Origin: JAXMCI01 sp046349435
GTDB lineage: Bacteria; Pseudomonadota; Alphaproteobacteria; Dongiales; Dongiaceae
Direction: 5' to 3'
NCBI GenBank assembly: GCA_046349435.1
Contig: JAXMCI010000035.1
Span: forward strand, 18,155-82,154
Length of the DNA: 64,000 nucleotides
Shown here: piece after piece, positions 35,435 to 44,600 of the stretch
Position numbering within the stretch: the stretch's first letter is position 1
Layout of the letters: the number at the start of each line of letters is the position of its first letter
Notes under the pieces: model-generated
What the model saw: the letters and a program-made list of their open reading frames with translations, nothing else
Told to the model about the DNA's origin: nothing
Databases searched by the model: none
Position numbers and translations under genes: made by a program

Positions 35435-36400
35435 TTGCCGCAGGACCGTCTGGAGCTGGTGGTGACCGAGGCCCGCCCGGTCGCCGAAAGCGTCCGCTGC
35501 TACACCCTCGCCGACCCCGGCGGGGCCGCGCTGCCGCCCTTCGAGGCCGGCGCCCATCTCGACGTCCACCTCGCCAACGGCCTGGTCCGGCAGTATTCGC
35601 TGTGCAACCAGCCGGGCGAGACGCACCGCTACGTCATCGCCGTGCTGCGCGAGACGGCCGGACGCGGCGGCTCGGCGGCGGTGCATGACGGGCTGGCGGT
35701 CGGCGGCCGGGTCGCCGTCTCGCGGCCGCGCAACTTCTTCCCGGTGGTGCGCGAGGCGCGGCGGCACCTGCTGCTGGCCGGCGGCATCGGCATCACGCCG
35801 CTGCTCGCCATGACCCGCGCCTTCGTCGCCGCGGGCACGCCCTTCGCGCTGCATTACTGCGCGCGCAGCGCCGGGCGGATGGCCTTCCGCGAGGAGCTCT
35901 CGGCGCCGCCCTTCGCGGCGCACGTCGCGCTGCATCTCGACGACGGCCCGCCGGCGCAGCGCCTCGACCTCGCCGGGCTGCTGCGCGACCGCGCCGCCGG
36001 CACGCATCTCTACTACTGCGGCCCGGCCGGCTTCATGACCGCGGTGCGCGAGGCGGCGGCAGCCGCCGGCTGGCCGGCCGACACGCTGCATTGCGAGTAC
36101 TTCGCTGCCCCCGCCCCGGTCCAGGCCGGCAATGCCGGCTTCGAGCTGCGGCTGGCGCGGCGCGGCCTGAGCGTCTGGGTGCCGCCGGAGAAGAGCGCCG
36201 TCCAGGTGCTCGCCGCGCACGGCATCGAGGTGCCGACCTCCTGCGAGCAGGGCATCTGCGGCACCTGCCTGACCCCGGTGCTGGAAGGCCTGCCCGACCA
36301 CCGCGACGCGGTGCTGAGCGACGCCGAGCGGGCAGCCGGCAAGGAGATGACCCTCTGCTGCTCGCGCGCCCTCTCGCCCTACCTCGTGGTCGATCTCTGA
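35435..36400 (+). CDS. PDR/VanB-family oxidoreductase (FMN, NAD(P)H, 2Fe-2S)
   Basis: A 321-residue reductase of the phthalate dioxygenase reductase type. Order: FMN/flavin barrel (FEAGAHLDVHL, RQYSLCNQPGE, GGRGGSAAVHD), NAD domain (LLLAGGIGITPLLAM, YYCGPAGFM) and a C-terminal plant-type ferredoxin with CEQGICGTCLTPVLEG and a distal CC in EMTLCCSRAL. It passes electrons from NAD(P)H to class IA Rieske oxygenases such as the divergent pair. The TTG start at 35435 is supported by GGGAGG eight bases upstream; no ATG or GTG fits better. Confidence 0.92.
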   Translation: MPQDRLELVVTEARPVAESVRCYTLADPGGAALPPFEAGAHLDVHLANGLVRQYSLCNQPGETHRYVIAVLRETAGRGGSAAVHDGLAVGGRVAVSRPRNFFPVVREARRHLLLAGGIGITPLLAMTRAFVAAGTPFALHYCARSAGRMAFREELSAPPFAAHVALHLDDGPPAQRLDLAGLLRDRAAGTHLYYCGPAGFMTAVREAAAAAGWPADTLHCEYFAAPAPVQAGNAGFELRLARRGLSVWVPPEKSAVQVLAAHGIEVPTSCEQGICGTCLTPVLEGLPDHRDAVLSDAERAAGKEMTLCCSRALSPYLVVDL

Positions 36401-36413
36401 GCCGCCAGCCCGC

Positions 36414-36506
36414 CAGAAGATCTATGCGCAGGCGCGGAGAAGAAGCCGGGGGCAGGGCCAGCGCTCCCCTCCGCGTCCTCCGCGCCTCCGCGTGCCAGTC
36501 TTCTGC
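36414..36506. repeat. Dispersed inverted repeat, copy 2
   Basis: A long imperfect inverted repeat: cagaaga at 36414 and its complement tcttctg at 36500-36506 frame arms rich in gcgcggag/ctccgcgc. The stretch 36469-36494 is identical to 62315-62340 and nearly identical to 33074-33099. It fills the gap after the reductase gene. Confidence 0.8.
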
Positions 36507-36551
36507 CTTTCCGGCGCACGGCGCTGAAGTGCGGGCTCTCCGGCCGCGCCG

Positions 36552-37091
36552 TCAGAAGTTGCCGAGCTGGCCCGCCGGGTTGCGGCGCGCGGCGAAGTCG
36601 CCGGCCGCGGTCGCGGCGCGCCAGTCGTCGAGCGCCCAGCGCACCGAGGGGAAGGCGAGGTCGTCCCACGGGATCTCGTCCCAGGCGAACAGCCCGACCG
36701 CCTCGCTCTCCGGGCCGGCGGCGACCGCCGGCGTGACCAGCCGGGCGCGGTACATCACCTGCACCTGGCTGAGCCGCGGGATGCTGTAGACCGCGAGCAC
36801 GCCCTCGAGCTCGATCTCGGCGGTCGCCTCCTCGCGCGCCTCGCGCCGCGCGCCCTCGTCGGTCGTCTCGTGCAGCTCGAGATAGCCGGCCGGCAGGGTC
36901 CAGAAGCCGCGCCGCGGATTGATCGCCCGGCGGCAGAGCAGGATGCGGTCCTGCCAGACGCAGACCGAGCCGACCACCACCTTGGGATTCTCGTAGGCGA
37001 CGTAGCCGCAATCGTCGCACACCAGCCGCGGCCGGTCGTCGCCCTCCGGCACCTTGCGGACGAAGCGGGCCGGCATCGGGGTGTCGCTCAT
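36552..37091 (-). CDS. NUDIX hydrolase
   Basis: A 179-residue Nudix enzyme. The Nudix box is GYLELHETTDEGARREAREEA (read as G-x5-E-x7-REAREEA) near residues 75-97, which binds Mg2+ and the diphosphate. A short N-terminal zinc-ribbon-like part keeps only one CxxC pair (CDDCG) followed by YVAYENPKVVVG, common in ADP-ribose or NADH pyrophosphatase-like members. Substrate unknown. ATG at 37091 chosen. Confidence 0.9.
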   Translation of the reverse strand: MSDTPMPARFVRKVPEGDDRPRLVCDDCGYVAYENPKVVVGSVCVWQDRILLCRRAINPRRGFWTLPAGYLELHETTDEGARREAREEATAEIELEGVLAVYSIPRLSQVQVMYRARLVTPAVAAGPESEAVGLFAWDEIPWDDLAFPSVRWALDDWRAATAAGDFAARRNPAGQLGNF

Positions 37092-37149
37092 GGCCGGCAC
37101 TGTGGCGCGCCCGCCCGACGCAGGCAAGCGCCCCCGCCCGCGGACCGCC

Positions 37150-38448
37150 TCACGGCTTGAAGCTCACCCGCCAGATGGCGTCGCCGGCATCGTCGGCGAC
37201 CAGCAGGCTGCCGTCGGCCGCCACCGCCAGCCCGGCCGGGCGGCCCCAGACCTGGGCCGGGCTGTCGCCGCGCAGCCAGAAGCCGCTGAGGAAGGTCTCG
37301 TAGAAGCCCTCCGGCTTGCCGCCGCTGAACGGCACGAAGACGACGCGGTAGCCGGTCGGCCGGGCGCGGTTCCACGAGCCGTGCAGCGCGACGAAGGCGC
37401 CGCCGCGATAGCGTTCCGGAAAGCTGCCGCCCTGGTAGAAGACGAGGCCGAGCGGCGCCGAGTGCGACTCGATCAGCAGGTCGGGCATGAGCACCTTGGC
37501 CGCCAGCTCGGGACGCGCCGGCATGCCGGGCTGTGCATGCTTGCCGATGTAGAAGTACGGCCAGCCATAGAAGCCGCCGGGCTGCAGCTTGGTCAGGTAG
37601 TCCGGCACCAGCCCCTCGCCCAGCCCGTCGCGCTCGTTGACGGTGGTCCAGACGTCGTCGGTGCCGGGATAGAGCGCCAGCCCGACCGGGTTGCGCAGCC
37701 CGGAGGCGTAGGTCCGCTGGTCCGAGCCGTCGGCGGCGAAGGACTGCACGGTGGCGCGCGGCAGCGGCTCCTCGGCGATGTTGTCGTCGGCGCCGATCGC
37801 CACGAAGAAGCGGCTGCCGTCGCGGTTGAACACCAGGTTGCGGGTCCAGTGGCCGCCGCTGCTGCCGAACGCGCCCGGCGAGGTCACCGGCTGCGCCGCG
37901 CCCTCCGCCCGGGTCAGGCCGGGATGCCAGCCGAGCCGCCACACCGCCTCGGTGTCGGCGACGTAGAGCGCGTCGCCCTGGATGGCGAGCCCGTAGGGCC
38001 GGCGGAAGCCCTCGGCGAAGACGGTCGTCAGCTCGGCCCGGCCGTCGCCGTCGGCGTCGCGCAGCAGCAGCACGCGGCCGGGACGCGACTGGGCGACGAG
38101 GACGTCGCCGTTCGGGGCGACGAGCAGCGAGCGCGGGTCGCCGAAGCCCTCGGCGAAGAGATTGACGACGAATCCGGCCGGGACCCGCAGCGGCGGCTGC
38201 GCCGGCCGCGGCACCGTCTCCGACCGGTTGGCCGGGCTCTCGGTGGCATAGGGCAGCGGCAGCTTCGCCGCGTCGATGCTGACCCGTGCCCCGGGCGCCT
38301 GGTCGGGCGGCAGGCCGGACGGCAGGTCGGCGGCCCGCGGCGCCGGGCCGAGTGCCAGCAGCGCCAGCAGCAGCCCCGCCATCAGGCCGCCGGTCGTCCT
38401 TGCGCGCCGGCGGAGGGGGTGGCTGGTCTCGCTCGGCTCTCTTCTCAT
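37150..38448 (-). CDS. PQQ-dependent sugar (sorbosone) dehydrogenase family protein
   Basis: A 432-residue exported protein with an N-terminal signal/anchor (GLMAGLLLALLALGPAPRAA). The rest is a six-bladed beta-propeller of the soluble glucose/L-sorbosone dehydrogenase family: NGDVLVAQSRPGRVLLL, ADTEAVWRLGW, ASGLRNPVGLALYPGTDDVW, TTVNERDGLGEGLVPDY, GSWNRARPTGYRVVFVPF. It probably oxidises an aldose-type substrate in the periplasm with PQQ and Ca2+. No PQQ synthesis genes are nearby. Confidence 0.88.
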   Translation of the reverse strand: MRREPSETSHPLRRRARTTGGLMAGLLLALLALGPAPRAADLPSGLPPDQAPGARVSIDAAKLPLPYATESPANRSETVPRPAQPPLRVPAGFVVNLFAEGFGDPRSLLVAPNGDVLVAQSRPGRVLLLRDADGDGRAELTTVFAEGFRRPYGLAIQGDALYVADTEAVWRLGWHPGLTRAEGAAQPVTSPGAFGSSGGHWTRNLVFNRDGSRFFVAIGADDNIAEEPLPRATVQSFAADGSDQRTYASGLRNPVGLALYPGTDDVWTTVNERDGLGEGLVPDYLTKLQPGGFYGWPYFYIGKHAQPGMPARPELAAKVLMPDLLIESHSAPLGLVFYQGGSFPERYRGGAFVALHGSWNRARPTGYRVVFVPFSGGKPEGFYETFLSGFWLRGDSPAQVWGRPAGLAVAADGSLLVADDAGDAIWRVSFKP

Positions 38449-38583
38449 CGCGTCTCCTGGACTGGCCGGCCGGCCTCGGCCGCCCCAGCCTGTAACGGCT
38501 GCCAGGGGAAGACCCGTCGCGCCGCGGATGGTTCCCCCGCCGGGCGCCGCGTCAGGGTCGGCCCATGCCGCAGGCCCGGGCGC

Positions 38584-38814
38584 TCAGCGCTCGTCCTCGG
38601 CACGCCGCCCCCGCTGCTCGCGCCGGCTGCGCCGCGTCCGCCGCCAGCCGACGGCGAGCGCGAACACCACCGCCAGGGGCAGCAGCGCCAGGAGGACGAG
38701 CGCCGAGCCGAGATCGCCGAAGGCGCCGCGCAGCGCCGAGAGGGAGGCCTCGATCGCCACCCCCGCCGCCGCCATCCCGCCCGTCGCGGCCCAGGTCAGG
38801 CTCGCCGCTTCCAT
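38584..38814 (-). CDS. Small putative membrane protein
   Basis: A 76-residue unrecognised protein. A weak hydrophobic stretch (about 8-25) is followed by a clear membrane helix (about 37-56, ALVLLALLPLAVVFALAVGW), then a strongly basic Arg-rich C-terminal tail (RRTRRSRREQRGRRAEDER), which by the positive-inside rule faces the cytoplasm. It sits 44 bases downstream of pgk on the same strand. Real but of unknown function; existence is inferred from the membrane pattern and position. Confidence 0.55.
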   Translation of the reverse strand: MEAASLTWAATGGMAAAGVAIEASLSALRGAFGDLGSALVLLALLPLAVVFALAVGWRRTRRSRREQRGRRAEDER

Positions 38815-38858
38815 CCGTCGAGCATAGCAGAAGAGCGGCGGCGCGCCGCGACGGCGGC

Positions 38859-40055
38859 CTATCGCGGCTCGAGCGCGGCCACCCCGGGCAGGGTCTTGCC
38901 CTCGAGCCATTCGAGGAAGGCGCCGCCGGCGGTCGAGACGTAGGAGAAGTCGTCGGCGACGCCGGCCGCGGCCAGGGCGGCCACCGTGTCGCCGCCGCCG
39001 GCGACGCTGAGCAGCCGGCCGGCGCGGGTCAGCCGCGCCGCCGCCGCGGCCACGGCCTTGGTGCCGGCGTCGAAGGGCGGCGTCTCGAAGGCGCCGAGCG
39101 GGCCGTTCCACACCAGCGTGCGGCAGGATTCCAGCCGGGCGACGATGTCGGCGACGCTCCGCGGCCCGACGTCGAGGATCATCTGGTCGCCCGGCACCGC
39201 GTCGATCGCCACCGTGCGCGTCGCGGCGCCGGCCTCCAGCTTCGCGGCCACCACCCCGTCGACCGGCAGCACCAGGCTGCAGCCGCGCGCCCTGGCCCGG
39301 GCCTCGATGTCGCGCGCCGTGCCGGCCATGTCGCGCTCGGCCAGCGAGCGGCCGATCTCGACGCCGCGCGCCACCAGGAAGGTGTTGGCCATGCCGCCGC
39401 CGACCACCAGCAGGTCGACCTTGGCGATCAGGTTGCCGAGCAACTCCAGCTTGGTCGAGACCTTGGCGCCGCCGACCAGCGCGGCCACCGGCCGCTGCGG
39501 GCTCTCCAGCGCCTTGCCGAGATGGTCGAGCTCGGCCTGCATCAGCCGCCCGGCCACCGCCGGCAGCAGCCCGGCCAGCGCCGCGGTCGAGGCGTGGGCG
39601 CGGTGCGCCGTCGAGAAGGCGTCGTTGACGTAGAGGTCGCCGAGCTTCGCCAGCGCGGCGGCGAAGCCGGGATCGTCGGCCTCCTCCTCGGCATGGAAGC
39701 GCAGGTTCTCCAGCAGCGCGATGCCGCCCGGCGGCAGGGCGTCGACCACCGCGGCGGCGGCCGGCCCGACGCAATCCTCGGCGAAGGCGACCGGCCGGCC
39801 GACGGCGCGGGCCAGCGGCTCGACGATCGGTCTGAGCGACATCTTCGGCACGACCTTGCCGTCGGGCCGGCCGAAATGCGACAGCACCATCACCCGGGCG
39901 CCCTTGGCCAGCAGCTCCTTCAGCGTCTCGGCGCTGCGGTCGATGCGGGTGCTGTCGGTGACCTTGCCGTCCTTCACCGGCACGTTGAGGTCGGCGCGCA
40001 CCAGCACGCGGCGGCCGGCCGGATCGATGTCGTCGAGAGTGCGGAAGCGCGGCAT
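38859..40055 (-). CDS. pgk: Phosphoglycerate kinase
   Basis: Glycolytic/gluconeogenic kinase. 398 residues. Family marks: RVLVRADLNVPVKDGKVTD, HFGRPDGK, LLENLRFHAEEEADDP, NDAFSTAHRAHAST, GGAKVSTKLELLGNL, VVGGGMANTFL, WNGPLGAFE and the nucleotide loop VAGGGDTVAAL. ATG at 40055. The neighbouring gapA or fba genes usually found with pgk are not in the window; the upstream neighbour is divergent. Confidence 0.97.
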   Translation of the reverse strand: MPRFRTLDDIDPAGRRVLVRADLNVPVKDGKVTDSTRIDRSAETLKELLAKGARVMVLSHFGRPDGKVVPKMSLRPIVEPLARAVGRPVAFAEDCVGPAAAAVVDALPPGGIALLENLRFHAEEEADDPGFAAALAKLGDLYVNDAFSTAHRAHASTAALAGLLPAVAGRLMQAELDHLGKALESPQRPVAALVGGAKVSTKLELLGNLIAKVDLLVVGGGMANTFLVARGVEIGRSLAERDMAGTARDIEARARARGCSLVLPVDGVVAAKLEAGAATRTVAIDAVPGDQMILDVGPRSVADIVARLESCRTLVWNGPLGAFETPPFDAGTKAVAAAAARLTRAGRLLSVAGGGDTVAALAAAGVADDFSYVSTAGGAFLEWLEGKTLPGVAALEPR

Positions 40056-40205
40056 GGCGGACCTCGGGGTCGGGCTCGAAAAGGGCCCGCCATGATGCCC
40101 GCCCGGCGCCGATTTGCAATCGGGCGCGAGGGGACCGTGAGGGGACTGCCGCGGCGTTGCCGCAATTGCTGCTACGATGGCCCGGCCACGAGCAGGGAGG
40201 AGCGC

Positions 40206-41504
40206 ATGATCTGTCTGAGGAGGGCCGCGGTCGCGATCGGCCTCGTGCTGGCCCTGGCGACCGGCCGGCCGGCCGCCGCTGCGGACTTCGCCGCCGAGCT
40301 GCAGGCGCTGCTCTATGCCGGCAAGCTGCCGGAGGCCGCGTCGCTGGCGACGCAGCGCCTCGCCGCCGCGCCGGAGGACGACCAGGCGCGCTTCGCGCTC
40401 GGCGCCGCCCAGTTCCTGCTGGCGGTCGAGCATCTCGGCCAGGGGCTCTACCGCTACGGCCTGATCGCCGAGCACAGCGATCCGACCGGGCTCGGCGGCC
40501 TGCCGCTGCTGCGGCTGCCGGTGCCGCTCAACCGGGCGCCGCAGCCGGTCACCTATGAGGCGCTGCGCGGCGTGCTGGCCGGCTTCGTCGCCGACCTCGA
40601 GCCGGCGGAGCGGACCCTGTCCGGCGTCACCCATGCCGAGTTCAGCCTGCCGATCGAGCTCGGCAAGGTGCGGCTCGACCTCGACGGCGACGGCGCTGCC
40701 GGGCCGGACGAGGCGCTCTGGATGCTGTTCCAGCGCGTCGCCAACATCGCGTGGCTCGACGCACCGGCGGCCGCCCAGCTCACCGTCGCCTTCGACGCCG
40801 GCGACGCCGCCTGGCTGCAGGCCTATTGCAACCTGCTGATGGCGTTCGACGAGTTCGTGCTCGGCCATGACTGGCACGAGGCCTTCGACGCCACCTTCCA
40901 CAACCTCTTCCTGCGCGCCGACACGCCGCTCGGGCGGCTCGACCGCGCCGCCATGGCCGAGGCGCTGGCCGGGGGCGCCCAAAGCGAGCAGGCCGCCGCG
41001 CTGCGCGAGCGCGCCGAGATGGCCGGCATCGCCGACCTCGTCGCCTTCGTCCACCTGGTCCGCTGGCCGGTGGCCGATCCCGCCCGGCTGAAGAGCAGCC
41101 TCGGCCATCTCGAGGGCATGGTGCGGGCGAGCCGCGAGAGCTGGCGGCGGATCCTGGCGGAGACCGACGACGACCGCGAATGGATCCCCAACCCGAAGCA
41201 GCACGGCGTGCTGCGCACCATGCCGCTCTCGGCCGAGCAGATCGCCGCCTGGAACCATCTGCTCGACGGGCTCGAGGCGATCCTGGCCGGCCGCGTCCTG
41301 ATCCCGCACTGGCGCTTCGCCGAGGGCCTCAACGTCCGGCGGATGTTCCTCGAGCCGACCACCTTCGATCTCGTGCTGCTGATCCAGGGCAGCGCCGCCA
41401 TCCCCTATCTCGAGAAGGGCCCGCTGGCCGAAGGCCAGAGCTGGGGCGCGCTGCTCGACGTCTTCGGCGGCGGCTTCCTCGACTACGCCGCATGGCTGAA
41501 CTGA
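40206..41504 (+). CDS. Unrecognised periplasmic protein with EF-hand-like loop
   Basis: A 432-residue protein I do not recognise. An N-terminal signal peptide (about 1-26, VAIGLVLALATGRPAAA) indicates export. A TPR-like start (AAELQALLYAGKLPEAASLA) leads into a mostly alpha-helical, Leu/Ala/Trp-rich body with no membrane helix. DLDGDGAAGPDEALW near 155-170 looks like a single Ca2+-binding EF-hand-type loop. It is divergent from pgk and 111 bases upstream of the large cyclase-AAA gene on the same strand. ATG at 40206 follows an aggagc site. Confidence 0.7.
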   Translation: MICLRRAAVAIGLVLALATGRPAAAADFAAELQALLYAGKLPEAASLATQRLAAAPEDDQARFALGAAQFLLAVEHLGQGLYRYGLIAEHSDPTGLGGLPLLRLPVPLNRAPQPVTYEALRGVLAGFVADLEPAERTLSGVTHAEFSLPIELGKVRLDLDGDGAAGPDEALWMLFQRVANIAWLDAPAAAQLTVAFDAGDAAWLQAYCNLLMAFDEFVLGHDWHEAFDATFHNLFLRADTPLGRLDRAAMAEALAGGAQSEQAAALRERAEMAGIADLVAFVHLVRWPVADPARLKSSLGHLEGMVRASRESWRRILAETDDDREWIPNPKQHGVLRTMPLSAEQIAAWNHLLDGLEAILAGRVLIPHWRFAEGLNVRRMFLEPTTFDLVLLIQGSAAIPYLEKGPLAEGQSWGALLDVFGGGFLDYAAWLN

Positions 41505-41615
41505 GGCGCGGCAGCGCGGCGGGGTAGCGGGCCTTCCGCCGGCGGCGTATCGTCCGCTGCCGTGGGGGATGGAGGCGCACAGGACGGCGCCGCGGCAAGA
41601 CGGGGGAGCGGCGGC

Positions 41616-44600
41616 ATGCGGTTCGCCGAGGTGCTCAAAGAGGTCGTCTGGTGCCTGCTCGGCGAGGGGCAGGTCTCCTACCAGCGGCTGAGGCGCGACT
41701 TCGATCTCGACGAGGCGCAGCTCGAGGATCTGCGCACCCTGCTGATCGCCACCAAGCGCTGCGCCGTCGACCGCGACGGGCGCTTCCTCGTCTGGGCCCC
41801 CGCCGGCCCGCCGGAGCGCGCGCCGGCCCTGGCGCCGCTGCCCCCGGCAGCGGCCGACGCGCCCGCGCTGCCCGACGCCGCCCGCCGGCAGCTCACCGTG
41901 ATGTTCTGCGACCTGGTCGGCTCGACCGACCTCTCGACCCGGCTCGACCCGGAGGACCTCTCCGACCTGATCGGTGCCTATCGCGACGCCGTCACGACGA
42001 TCGTGCGCCGCTATGACGGCTTCGTCGCCAAGTACATGGGCGACGGCATCCTGGTCTATTTCGGCTATCCCTACAGCCAGGGGCGCGACGCCGAGCGGGC
42101 GCTGCACACCGCCATCGAGATCGTCGAGGCGATGCCCGGCCTCAATGCCGGCATCGCCGGCGGGCGGGGCATCGCGCTGGCGGTGCGGATCGGCGTGGCG
42201 ACCGGGCTGGTGATGGTCGGCGAGACGATCGGCGAGGGCGCCGCGACCGAGCAGGCGGTGGTCGGCGAGACGCCGAACCTCGCCGCCCGCCTGCAGGGGC
42301 TGGCGCCGCCCGACGGCATCGTCGTCGGCGCGCTCACCCGGCAGCTCGCCGGCGACGGCTTCCACTACGAGGATCTCGGCCCGCAGCAGGTGAAGGGCGT
42401 GCCGGAGCCGGTGACGGCCTGGCGCGTCACGCTGCGCCGCCAGGCCGAGAGCGAGACCGAGGGCGGTCCGGCGACGCCCACCCTGCTGGTCGGGCGCGAC
42501 GAGGAGGTCGGCCTGCTGCGCCGCGCCTGGCACCAGGCGAGCGACGAGCGGCGCGGCCAGGTGGTGCTGCTGAGCGGCGAGCCCGGCATCGGCAAGTCGT
42601 CCCTGATCCGCACGCTGCGCGCCGAGCTGCAGGGCGAGGCGCCGCGGCGGATGACCTTCCAGTGCTCGCCCTACCACGCCGACAGCGCGCTCTACCCGGT
42701 CGTCGAGCATCTCAAGCGTGCCGCGCGCTGGGAGGCGGGCGACAGCCCGGCGACGCGGCTCGAGAAGCTCGAGACGATGCTCGGCGCCTACGGCCTGCCG
42801 CTCGCCGAGACGGCGCCGCTGGTCGCCGCGCTGCTCTCCCTGGAGGTCCCCGAGGGGCGCTACCCGCGGCTCGACCTGACGCCGCAGCAGCTGCGCCAGC
42901 AGACCCAGGACGCGCTGATCGCGATGATGCTCGAGGAGGCGGAGCGCCGGCCGGTGCTGGCGATGTGGGAGGACCTGCACTGGGCCGACGCCTCGACCCT
43001 GGAGCTGATCGGGTTGCTGATCGAGCAGGTTCCGACCGTGCCGCTGCTCATGATCCTGACCTTCCGGCCGGAGTTCAACCCGCCCTGGCCGGGCCGCTCG
43101 CACCAGACGCCGATCACGCTCAACCGCCTGGAGCGGCCGCAGACCGAGGCGCTGGCCCGCCAGCTCGCCGGCGGCCGGGCGCTGCCCGAGCCGGTGCTCG
43201 AGCACATCGTGCGCAAGACCGACGGCGTGCCGCTCTATGTCGAGGAGCTGACCAAGGCGGTGCTGTCCTCCGGCAACCTCCGCGAGGAGGGCGACCGCTA
43301 CGAGCTCACCGGGCCGCTCTCCGGGCTGGCGATCCCGGCCAGCCTGCAGGAGGTGCTGATGTCGCGCCTCGACCGGCTGCCCAGCATGCGCGAGGTGGCG
43401 CAGCTCGGCGCCGTGCTGGGCCGCGAGTTCGCCTACGACATGCTGCGCTCGGTGGCGGCGGTGGAGGAGACGCGGCTGCGCGACGGGCTCGGGCTGCTGG
43501 TCGACGCCGAGCTGCTCTACCAGCGCGGCCGGCCGCCGCGCGCCACCTACGTCTTCAAGCACGCCCTCATCCAGGACGCCGCCTACCAGTCGCTGCTGCG
43601 CCGCACCCGCCAGCAATACCACCAGCGGGTCGCGACGCTGCTCGAGCGCGACTTCCCGGAGATCGTCGCGTCGCAGCCGGACCTCGTCGCGCATCACTAC
43701 ACCGAGGCCGGCGCCGCCGATGCGGCGATCGCCTACTGGCTGAAGGCCGGCCGCAAGGCGGCGCAGCGCTCGGCCAACCAGGAGGTGATCGGCCATGCCG
43801 GGCGGGCGCTCGAGCTGCTCGCCGTGCTGCCGCCGGGCCGCGAGCGCGACGCCCGCGAGCTGCCGCTGCAGCGGCTGGTCTGCTCGGCGCTGATGGCGAG
43901 CAAGGGCTACGGCGCCGCCGAGACCAACGTCGCCTTCCAGCGCGCCCGCGAGCTCTGCGAGGTGCTCGACAGCGACGAGATCCTGCCGGTGCTGTCCGGC
44001 GTCTGCCTGTTCGAGCTGACCCGCGCCCACCACGGCATGGCCCGCGACATCGGGCTGGAGATCGCCGGCCGGGCGCGCAGCGGCGGCGACGTCGCCTCGG
44101 AGATCGTCGGCCTCGTCTATGCCGGCTGCGGCTACATCCATCTCGGCGACTGCGTGCCGGCGGTGGAGGTCTGCCGGCGCGCCGGGCAGCTCTTCGAGGC
44201 GGAGCGGCCGAGCGGCTTCGGGCTGCGCTTCGGGATCGAGGCGCAGGCCGCGGGCTACGCCTATGGCGGCTGGGCGCTCTGGCTGGCCGGCCAGCCCGAC
44301 CAGGCGCGGGCCAGCGGCGAGCGGACGCTCGCCATCCTGGAGACCGTGCCGCATCCCTTCTCGCTCGCCCGCGCCTATTACTGGACGGCGGTGATCCACC
44401 AGATGCGCGGCGACTGGCCGATGGTCGAGGAGCGCGCCCGCCAGGCCGTCAAGGCGAGCCAGGAGCTGGGCTTCCCGATGAGCGCCGCCACCGGCCGCGT
44501 GCTGCACGGCGCCGCCCGCGCCGCGCTCGGCGACGCCGAGGCCGGCATCCGCGAGATGCGCCTCGGCCTCGCCGACTACCACGCCACCGGCGCCCGCTTC

